From contig WION01000346.1 of the NCBI GenBank assembly GCA_015039365.1, positions 1 through 55,840 on the forward strand: a DNA stretch of 55,840 nucleotides, written 5' to 3'. The position numbers and the translations under genes were made by a program. Source of the stretch: Amanita rubescens. Its lineage: Eukaryota; Basidiomycota; Agaricomycetes; Agaricales; Amanitaceae. Below, piece by piece: positions 12,001-21,400 of this stretch; position 1 is the stretch's first letter, and each line of letters begins with the position of its first letter. Under the pieces are notes generated by a model. The model was not told the origin of the DNA and made no database searches. It saw only the letters and a program-made list of their open reading frames with translations.

Positions 12001-12635
12001 GTCTTCAACTTTGAACACGGGGGGCAGGTAGAATACGTAGACAGGTGATCTATATGTTTTATACAGCTCGTCTTTGGAGTTACTGATCAATTTCCATTTG
12101 CAGGGAGTGATGGTAGGCTCACCGAGAGTTTCCTGAGAGTCTACGAGTACTTTCTTGCTGTTACCCCCGTTATCGGTTGCTTGATCTGGATTAGAGGTGT
12201 TGGGAGGGCCATCCAGAACCTCTAAATCGTAGTTATCATCTTCATCACTGTTATCGTTGGCATCGGTTGGGGTCCCAGGCCGCGTCACAGGTGTAGACAT
12301 CTCAGAAGTTAATGTCTCGGATGTTGACTGCGCTTGTTGACGCTCGGTCTGGGCATCCTTCAACCTCTTGGTGAAGGCTTCAGTGCTCTGTTCGAACCTT
12401 GAGGTGGCCTTGCGCTTGCGGCCCTCCTTGGTTGTGTCCATGGCAGATGAATATGTGTAAAATTTTCGTGTATTTTATTGTTATGGAAGTACACTATATA
12501 TTTCTCCCAGGGGTAAGAAGGGTGACCACCTATAGGGAGGGGTTATGAAGGGTTGGCAAGGGCCAACCCTCACCCTCACCCTCTGCAAAACCCTTGGAAA
12601 AACCCTAGGGTTTCCTGTACCCTTACTGATCTCTA
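9097..12635 (-). mobile_element. Autonomous hAT transposon, 3539 bp, apparently complete
   Basis: A perfect 8-bp target duplication TTCTTAGG flanks it (9089-9096 and 12636-12643). Terminal inverted repeats read TAGAGATCAGTAGGGGTA on the left and, complemented, TAGAGATCAGTAAGGGTA on the right. Subterminal regions (9110-9270 and 12505-12620) are packed with ACCCT/AGGGT words, the same design as the CCGAG arrays of the host foldback but with a different motif. A single minus-strand gene fills the interior and reads through eight exons without a stop. Perfect duplications, near-identical ends and an intact gene suggest a recent insertion that may still be competent; activity itself cannot be read from sequence. 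Confidence 0.93.
9299..12441 (-). CDS. hAT-superfamily transposase with BED-type zinc finger
   Basis: Eight exons on the minus strand: 11509-12441, 11235-11441, 10740-11177, 10371-10640, 10104-10320, 9902-10050, 9579-9840 and 9299-9525; introns 50-99 nt, all GT...AG; 900 aa. After a low-complexity acidic N-terminus comes a Cys/His region (FRCAAKECITTGGH ... LIAHASKC) consistent with a BED finger that binds the element ends. The RNase-H-like core shows GKLHFGTDCWTS and ILSLTCDNASNND with the expected Asp residues. IAMVLDPRLKLSYF is the usual hAT sequence ahead of the C-terminal dimerisation domain, which reads YPRLAAMASDYLSVPSTTV, then VERVFSCGRVILS and RALICVDEW. Exon 3 to 4 uses a 99 nt intron divisible by three, which could be retained. 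The full reading frame suggests a functional enzyme that excises and inserts the element with 8-bp duplications. Confidence 0.92.
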
Positions 12636-12719
12636 TTCTTAGGTGGCTCAGTGCTAAGTGCTCCAAGAAGGAACCATTAGAGAAAGGTACTTGGAACAAT
12701 TGAAGGTATATAATATTAC

Positions 12720-15700
12720 AATCTATAAATACAAGGATGATTGTCAATGTATGGAGCAGAGGAATAGATTTTCATTTACTTTCTATCAAAATATATCAAA
12801 TGCAACATTCTGGATGGAATTTCAATTTCACTTACTCTCTACATTCATGAGTGAAAGGCCATGCAAAAGGAAAAGAGTACTGCCCTCACTTTCTGTTGTT
12901 GATAAAAAAACAAAACAAATGCTATTGTCAAGTGATATAGGTGGCAGCAAGGCCTGGTGTCACACACAACCTAATTATAATAATGAGATAGAACAGGAAG
13001 AAGCATTGTCCAAACTTACAAACTATTGACCATAAGAGGCAGCATGAGACATGTGACTTAAATGATTGTGTTACTCACTTGCTGTTGCTCATGAAATGTG
13101 ATGAGATAAAGTTCCTGACCATAAAGGCAGTGCCACAGCAGTGGTAAACTCACTTGCTATTGGTTGTGGGATGTGTTAAGATAAGGCCACCCAATGCAAT
13201 GGTGACACTCACTCTCTGTTAGTTATAAATATGATTGGTTAATTGAATATAAGATTCTGCTCACTTTCTATTTGTTATACATATAAGATAACATTTGTTG
13301 CAACCATCTATTGTAATAAATTGCTAAATCACTTACATCCTGTGACACATGATGTCAGATATAACTTGTCAAGTGTTCACAAAGAGAATGTAAAGGGTCA
13401 CTCTCTGTTGTTTAAGGGAAGTTTTAATTATGATAGTTTGGTTTTGGACACAAGTCTTACTTCCTGTTGATTGAGAATTGGGCTTGCTTAGATGTTCAAG
13501 TGGAGAAAGGAATAACATTGCTCACTTTCTGTTAGCCATAAAATAAAATGAAATGAGACAGCATGATAAAGGGAAAAAGAAAGTATCACTCACCAGCTGT
13601 TGGTCATGGGATGAAATGCAATGAGATTCTGACTGAGAATGTGGCAGAAGAAAATGCAGTGGCACTCACTCCCTGTTGGCCATGGGATGAAATGCATAGT
13701 AAAGAAAAAAATGCAATGTGACTCACAATCTGTTAGTTATGGGATGAATTGTGATGAGACTGCATAGTAAAGAAAGAGATGCAGTCACATGCTCACTCCC
13801 TATTGGCCATGGGATGAAATGCAATGAGACTGCATGGTAAAAAAATTGCAGTGTCACTCACTTCCTGTTGGTCATGGGATTAAATGCAATGAGAATTGCA
13901 TGGTGAAGAAAGAAATGCAGTGTCTGTCACTCACATACTTTGATCATGGGATGAAATGGAATGAGACAAAATGCAATGTCACTCACTGCCTATTGGTCAT
14001 AAAATGCAACAAGTTCTTGAATGATGATAAAGAAAAGTGCAGTATCACTCACTCCCTGTTGGCCACAGGATGAAATGCAAAGTGAGACTCCATTGTAAGA
14101 GGAAAAAATGCAGTCACTCACTATCTGTTAGTCATCAGATAAAACCAATGAGACTGCATGGTAAAGAAAACAATGCAGTGTGCTCACTGCCTGTTGATCA
14201 TGGGATGAAATACAATGAGGCTGCATGACAGAGAAAAAATTCAGTGTCACTCACTCCCTGTTGACCACAGTGGAATGAAATGTAATGAAACTGCATGGTA
14301 TAGAAAAAATGCAGTGTCACTCACAATCTGTTGGTCATGAGATGAAATGCAATGAGACTGCATGATAAAGGAAGAAATGCATTGTGCTCACTCCCTGTTG
14401 GCCATGGGATGAAATGCAATGAGACTGCATGGTTAAGAAAAAAAGGCAGTGTCACTTGCTTCCTGTTTGTCATGGGATGAAATGCAATGACACAAAGAAA
14501 ACAATGCAGTATCACTCACTCTCTGTTGGTCAAAGGAAGTCCAATAAGACTACATGGCAAAGAAAGAGCTCACTCCCTGTTGTCCATGGGATGAAATGCA
14601 ATGAGACTGCATGGTTAAGAAAAAAATGCAATGTGACTTGCTTCCTGTTTGTTGTGGGATAAAATGCAATGAGATGAAGAAACAATTCATGGTCACTCAC
14701 TCTCTGTTGGTCACAGGAAATGTAATGAGACTGTCACATGACCATATGCTGTGTGCTCACTCCCTGTTGGCCATAGTAGGATGAAATGCAATGAGACTGC
14801 ATGGTAAAAAAGAAAATGCAGTGTCACTCACTTCCTGTTGGTCATGGGATGAAATGCAATGAGACTGCATGGTAAAGAAAGAAATACAGTGCCACTCACA
14901 TACTGTTGGTTATGGGATGAAATGCAATGAGACTGTATGGTAAAGAAAGAAATGCAGTATCACTCACATACTGTTGGTCATGGGATAAAATGCAACAACA
15001 CAATGAAAACAATGCAGTGGGCTCACTACCTGTATGAGATGTAAGCTGCATGTTGAGCTGCACCAAGTGTTTCACCATGCACTCACTATTTGACCAGAAA
15101 TGCATTAATCAGGTTGATTAGCTAAAAGGCAGCAACACAAACTTCCTGTTAAGACGATGAAATTTGATATAGTCCAATACATAATGAAATTGCTCACTCT
15201 TTGTAGTTTTGTATATATTGGGATATTATTCTGAAAACAGAGGTGCAATATCACTTACTTCCTGTTCATCATTGATGGACTGTAATTGAGGCACTTGCAC
15301 TTGCACTCACAATCTCCCAGTATAATACTGAGACAGTTATTGCAGGTTTCTATGCAATTTCACTCACTCCCTGTGTATCTTGAGAGATGCTACTCCACAA
15401 AAATGATACAGTGCAACTTACAGCCTGTTGGTCACAGGTTGAGACCAAATAAAACTCCTTAGCTCAGTGATGTTGCTCACAGCCTGTAAGCCATCTGATG
15501 ATTTGAGATGCAAAACCACAATATCACTTACTTTCTATTAGTCAAAAACATGGTGACACTTCTTGCAATTGAGGAATATTCCATCACTTACAATCTGTAT
15601 CACAGGAGATGCATGACATGTGACTTCCTGACCAAATAGAATTATCACTCACTGCCTGATTATGGGATGAGATACAATTTAATTGCCTCAGAGACAAGTT

Positions 15701-16578
15701 TAAATTACTTCCTGTTTATCAGATTGCATATAATGAAATTATCACAAAAATGTCCATTATCACTTACTTGCTATTGTCCATTTAATATTTCCTTGATATA
15801 CATATGTATGAGTAGCATCACTCACAAACTATTTATCATGAGATCAATACTGATCAAAGATCTTTATCATTTGAAATCACTTGCCCACTGTTGTCAAAGG
15901 CATCAGATTTATGGCAAGAACATTTGTGTGATACTCACATCAATGTCATTGTGTTTCTTAATATAAGGTTGTTTCAGAAATGATTAAATATTTGGATGGG
16001 TGAATTTATGTCAACATACATCATCCTTATTTGTTGGTTGGGGCAATCATGAAAGAAGGTAAATTGTGATACTTACATTGACCTCAGTGAGTTTGCACAA
16101 TCACTGGCATTTCACATCTTTGTAAAACATACTTACTTCTCTGGCAACCTGATTTTCACTTAGTTTTCTTATACCCATATGAGTCTTGTTTTGTAAGTAC
16201 CCAGTAATGTGGAAATTTGCTGAGTACAATGAGAAAGGCATCCTCCAATGAGGTTTCCTCTCGTTTCAAGACATGTCTGGACACTCAACATTTCATTAAA
16301 AGCAAAACAAGTTAGTTTGATACTCACTGAAGTCCAGATTTAACACAAAGGTCAAGATTGTTCATTTGTGTTGAGACAAACAGTTCTTGTAGACTGGCAT
16401 CATCAATTGCAAAGGCTGTCTTCTCACTCAATTCAGGACAGTCATTTTCTGGCATATCCATATCTAACAAAATATGATATGTATCTGTTAAAGCAGGAAG
16501 AGCTTCATTCTTACCTTCCAATCTCACATAGGCTTTTGGTGGATATTGAACATTCATGACTTTAGGAAGATAAGTAGT
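12720..16578 (-). CDS. Candidate gene built of single-codon micro-exons (5' end lost to copia)
   Basis: Minus strand, read downwards. Exon A 16515-16578 (acceptor TTTTCAG; TTYLPKVMNVQYPPKAYVRLE), a 51 nt intron, exon B 16328-16463 (DMDMPENDCPELSEKT...VKSGL), then exons of 4 nt (16137-16140), 6 nt (16077-16082), 6 nt (16020-16025), 18 nt (15939-15956) and about 50 exons of 3 nt. Measured introns such as 15888-15938, 15829-15884, 15771-15825 and 15712-15767 are 48-75 nt, begin GTGAGT/GTAAGT/GTATGT or GCAAGT, and nearly all end in CAG or TAG. The triplets spell WFQEAIKAAGIE and later VYYEGREGREG with no stop in this phase; the other two phases hit stops. Two units have CAA where CAG is expected, so the gene may be decaying. 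Family unknown. Tandem-repeat expansion of one intron-exon unit explains the homogeneous middle part but not the diverged 15.4-16.1 kb part. Confidence 0.55.
13550..15030. repeat. Homogenised tandem array, 55-75 bp unit, inside the micro-exon locus
   Basis: About twenty-two units share, on the plus strand, CACTCAC, a variable triplet, CTGTTGGYCATGGGATGAAA, TGCAATGAGACTGCATGG and AAAGAAAGAAATGCAGTG-like text. On the minus strand each unit therefore starts GTGAGTG and ends CCAACAG. The only position that varies freely is the triplet between those two borders. Successive triplets show a period of three units (GAA GGA AGA, GAA GGA AGA, GAA GGA ATT...), pointing to about 200 bp higher-order duplications. 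I saw no CG dinucleotide in this stretch. Confidence 0.85.
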
Positions 16579-16590
16579 CTGAAAAGTGAT

Positions 16591-16997
16591 TGTTAAATAT
16601 AGAATTATATTTATAGAATGATTAACTACTGATAGACTATGATCAATGTTACTCATATCGCTCGCGTCATCCTTTATGTATGACATAGAGATGACATCAT
16701 AATGACTTCATTATGATATCATGGTGACATCATGATAGACTCATGATCACACCTTATGGTGTGCTTAGCACGCCATATCTTCCCATCTATACTATACGCT
16801 TACACATATGTAGACACATATTTGTTCTCTCTTAGTATATAAACCTGTCCTATATCGTAGAATAGGACAATCCATTCTCTTCCTCTTACTATCACTACTA
16901 CGCCGAAGGGTAGTGCTAAGACTATATCGCAATAGGTAAGCTATTGCACCTGCTCATGCTGTGGACACGCTCTCGCGTAGACCTGTCTTCTTCGTCA
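16591..16997 (+). repeat. 5' LTR of copia
   Basis: Begins TGTTAAATATAGAATT and ends TTCTTCGTCA. It contains a TATA-like AGTATATAAACCTG about 160 bases before the end, the likely promoter of the genomic RNA. A run of ATGACATCAT palindromes lies in its first third. Confidence 0.95.
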
Positions 16998-17011
16998 GGT
17001 TATGGGCCCCG
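16998..17011 (+). other. Primer-binding site (half-tRNA initiator-Met type)
   Basis: GGTTATGGGCCCCG follows the LTR directly. It complements the anticodon stem-loop of initiator tRNA-Met rather than its 3' end, as in Drosophila copia, where a tRNA half primes reverse transcription. Confidence 0.75.
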
Positions 17012-18454
17012 CCGTCGATATTGCCAGGACCCACATCGCCGCTCGCTTGCTCGTCATACGACATGATGTCCCACTGGTATAGTATCGCAGCGAGCCTGAT
17101 ATGGTCTTATCATCTTGATATAACTGATCCTTGATATGGCATATGCGCTAATGACATGCGCCCGGACCCTAGGGCTTTAGGGGGATCTCCTAGACACCCA
17201 GGGATAAGGGTACAACCTATGTTTCTCGACGCTGGCATGGCAACGTCGGCCCCCACAGAGTTATACTTGCCCTCTGTGATGTGACTGGGGTATTCATGCA
17301 CGATATAACATCATAAGCCCCTAGAGGCTTTATAATACAATATGGCTCGTATATAGAAACTTCTAGTATAAAGGACGTGCTGACACCTCATTGTGGGTGG
17401 TACACGCAGTCTATTAAGGATGCGCCCTTAGGGACTCCTTTAGTCGGAATGATCGTTAGGATCATTCTAAGTTTGGGCTCTATGGTGATCCCATAATCCC
17501 ATTTAGAAGTTTCATATTGGTTACCGGTCGTGCTTATATAATGGTCTGGGGGGTTTATGGACCAGACATTATTTCTATCTACAATCGCAACGGGTAAAAC
17601 CGTGGTTCGCCCAAGAGCGCTTGAGCCAGCGATTGATTTTGCATGTCATTTACAGCATTCAGGGATAATCCGAGCTTTCAAGACCGAGTGGACCTGTGGA
17701 CCTGAGCTTTATCTAAGCTTGGCTTGTAACTAAGTTACTCAGGGTCGGTTGGTTTAACCGAATATGGACTGTACTCGTAACCGAGGAACTCTATATAGTC
17801 TGACATTCTAGTCTATGGCACCCTGGTAACTTAATAAAGACGAATTAGACTTTTAGCTTTAATTAAGCTTTAAGCTCATTAAATTCTCTTTTAGGAAAGA
17901 AAACTGGATTCCGAAACTAGTACCCCGTTACCAGTTTACGAAGCCGAAGGAGAATCATTTCCTCCTACCCGGAGATTACCTCCTTCTTACGACGCTCCAA
18001 TCCCACCGTTTCCCTTAATCCTTAGGGAACCGGAACTTTTATTGATACACCGGCACCAATTCCATCTTCGTCCCTATTCTAGGACGATAGTTCGTGTTGT
18101 CAACTCTGACACTAGATTCGGTGTTCACAACTCGTGGACCTGTCACAGTTCACGATCGAAGAGATCACTTCTTAGCCGCACGACTTAGAAACGGTCCGTA
18201 CCTTGCAAGACGAAATAATACATCGTCGTCGGCAAGTAAGCTATCGAAGAAGGTGTTCCGCCCACCTTAGATCTTTGGATTCCACCCAGGGGCACTTCAG
18301 TAGCCCAACACATAGCAAATAGGCGTACACGCCAGTAATCTCGAAAGAGATAACCAAGAGGTCGAAAACCTCGAAAATCAAAGAAACTTCCATTTCTTTT
18401 GGCGTCTTCTAACCGCCTATATCATAATCATCACCTCCGCCTTCCTCGTCTAAC
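17012..18454 (+). other. Long copia leader, 1.44 kb, no gene recognised
   Basis: Untranslated stretch between the primer-binding site and the gag start. It is longer than usual for copia elements. No conserved frame on either strand; packaging or translation signals may lie here but none can be pinpointed. Confidence 0.6.
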
Positions 18455-21400
18455 ATGTCTAACGACTTGACGATTCCTAGTTCCATTCCCGTTTTGAATG
18501 GAACTAACTATAAAGAATGGGAACGCATGATGCGTTTCCTATTACAAACCAAAGGTCTATATCGGTACCTAAAAACCGATTATGTTCGTCCAAGACGGAT
18601 AACGCCGTTGGAACAATTCTATCTGGACACAGGGGTTCAAGCCTTTGTTCCAGCTGTTCCAGCAACAGCAGCAGTTCCGGAAACGGAAACTGAAGATGCG
18701 ATACCCGCAATGCCGGCACAACCGGCACAACCTGCCATCACTCAACAAATGATTGATGATGCAGAGGCTATCAAAAAGGCCTATGATGATTGGGTCGTCG
18801 AGGATGATCGCATCCTCGGATCCATAAACATGAAGTGTACTGCTACTATACAGCAGATCAACGAACATGTAGTTTCTGCCCGAGTTCTATGGCAGAACTT
18901 AGCAGAACAATACGGTGTGACAACGTCTGCCGGTATATATAATGATTTCCAATTAGCAATAAATTGGAAATTCCAAGATAAAAAGGATCCCACACAATCC
19001 TTAAACGACCTCCTCGCAATTATAAACCGCTTAGCCTCAAGCGGAATTACATTGCCTGCAAATGTACAGGCAATGATTGTACTTTCAGCTGTCCCCTGTC
19101 ATTGGGACAACTTTGCCGCTGTGGTTCTTGCTACAACAGAACCATCGGATCTTACGATCCAAGGGATACTTCCCTTAATTCAGAATGAGTGGCGCCGAAG
19201 GCACCCTGAATCTGCCGCGACGGCTAATACGTCGCAACAACAGCAGCAACCATGGCAACAAGTACGTGGTCGAGGACGAGGACGTGCTCGCGGACGTGGC
19301 CGCGGAGCAGGTCGTGGATGTGGGGGGAGGCCTTATTCTAGGCCTCCACAAGGCGCTCAAACACCGGCTCCTACTGCTCCTCCGGCAAATCAAAATTGGC
19401 CGGGCAAAGTTGAGGGCCAAACACGTGGTCCTAACTGGGAGAGGAACCGAGAACGCCGAAAGGCAGATGCAGCCGAGAAAAAGGCTGCCAAAGCCGCAGA
19501 ACATACTATGAGTTCTGCACATACCGTCGCCCGTATTGGGCCTTATGACATTACTGAGCCAGTTGCCGGCTCTAGCAAAGGCAAACAAAGAGAAAAGGAC
19601 GAACAGGACTTTGAGTCCTATAAATCGAACCGAGGAATGGGGATATCGTCAGACGATATCGACTATAAAAATATGGATATAGATCAGGAAGCTGAACTAT
19701 ATTATGACGATTATTACTATGAAGATAACGGCGAACAATGGTATGAAACCATTAAGAAGCTGGAAATGGCTAACTTTCTCTTTATAGAGGCAGCGATGAA
19801 AATGGTGTTCCCTAAGTTGGGACATCATCGTCGTACTATAAATTCCTTCTTTGAACAATCTGTACTATATGATAGTATAAATTATAAAGAAAATTTAGAC
19901 GAAACCTGCCTCGTAAGAGATAAGTCGTGTGACACTGCCATTTATAATGCAAATATGATTGAACGATCATATAATATTGGTAACATGTTTAAGAAACCTT
20001 TTACATGTTTAGCAGTCAATAAAAGAAAATTTAAAGATAAAGTACATCCGACATGTCCCTGTCCGGAATGTGTTGAGAAACGTACTGGAGATACACTATG
20101 GATGTGTGACTCCGGTGCATCTGATCACTTTACCTTTAGTAGGAAAGACTTCTCTGAATACAGAGAATTTCCTGCAAATGAAAACCACAGTGTTAAAACT
20201 GCTAATGGTTTAGATCGTCTTGAGGGACTTGGCACAGTTATTCTTGAACACAAGTTATCCACAGGAGAAACAACACTCGTAAAGCTCTTCCCTGTTCTCT
20301 ATATGCCACGGGCAACTGCACGCTTGATTTCAAACGGCAGATTAATCCGACAAGGATTGACTTGTAAACAAGATGAAAAGATGGTAGTCTTTTCCTTTAC
20401 AGACTCAGGTAGAACGTGTATCGAAGGACATTATCTTATGCCTGATGATACATTAGTTTATGCTCGAGGTAGGATTATTATAATGAATCCTACACTGGTT
20501 TCCGGTCCTGGCTTAGCCAACAGGAATTCTAAATTAATTCTTGGAAGACCGACAAAGAAACCAAACGCAGAGTCTATAGAAAAACTATTAGACTACGAGA
20601 CCTGGCATAAACGTTTTGGTCATCCATCTAACGAAGTCTTTTCGAAGATACCGTTAAACGTCAATGGATGGAAAGAAGTTACATTTCCAGAAGGAAAACT
20701 ACGTTGTGAAGGTTGTCTAAAAGGCAAAATGAAGGCAAAACCTTATAAACTGTCTTCAAAGAGAGCTACTCGTCCCTTTGAGTTACTCCATATGGATCTT
20801 ATGACCGTACCGGCCATATCTTACCACAAATACAAATATATTGGTGTTATCGTTGACGATTTCACCTCGTATACGTGGATTGGTTTATTAAAAACCAAAG
20901 ATCAAACTCTTGAATATTTTACCAGATGGTATAATGAGTTTGTAGATCCTAAACAACCTATTTCTCACCTCCGTTCTGATCGAGGGGGGGAATTTGTAAA
21001 TAAAGCCTTTGAAGAATTCCTTAAATCCAAAGGAATTAAACATCAACAGACAGCTCCTTACACCCCACAACAAAATGGTCGCGTTGAACGCATGAATCAG
21101 ACTTTGTCAGACAAAGCTGAGGCTATGCGATTAGATGCAGGATGTCCGAAATCTTGGTGGGAGTTCTCATTCAGAACGGCTGTGCATGTGTACAACCGCA
21201 CTCCCCTAAAACGGACTAAATGGAAGACCCCTCTGGAAAATCTTCTTAATAAAAAACCAGACGTATCATACTTTCGAGTATTTGGATGTGAAGCCTGGGT
21301 ATTTATCCCTGATCAACGGAGACCGGATAAGCTGTCCGAAAAATCCGTTTTATGCACTTTTGTAGGATATGAATCAGGAACCAAAGGCTATAGGTTCATG

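Larger units (their letters stand above)
6633..12663. mobile_element. Foldback (hAT-like, non-autonomous) element, split by a nested hAT
   Basis: Boundaries rest on an 8-bp direct duplication CAAGAAGG at 6625-6632 and 12664-12671. The termini are inverted: CAGCAGTTAACACTGAGCC on the left against the complement GAGCACTTAGCACTGAGCC on the right. Inside each terminus is a dense array of CCGAG/GAGTCC words (6656-6860 and 8820-9088), then a longer inverted arm (about 6900-7030 against 8560-8690) sharing ATATTTGCAAAATAC and related text. Removing the nested hAT and its target duplication leaves about 2.48 kb with no gene. About 8400-8690 also contains two to three tandem copies of a 130 bp unit. 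The 8-bp duplication argues for mobilisation by a hAT-type transposase supplied in trans. Confidence 0.8.

Noticed and set aside
13550..15030. CRISPR-like array
   Set aside because: The regular repeats have no unique spacers of 25-40 bases; only three bases vary and the genome is eukaryotic.
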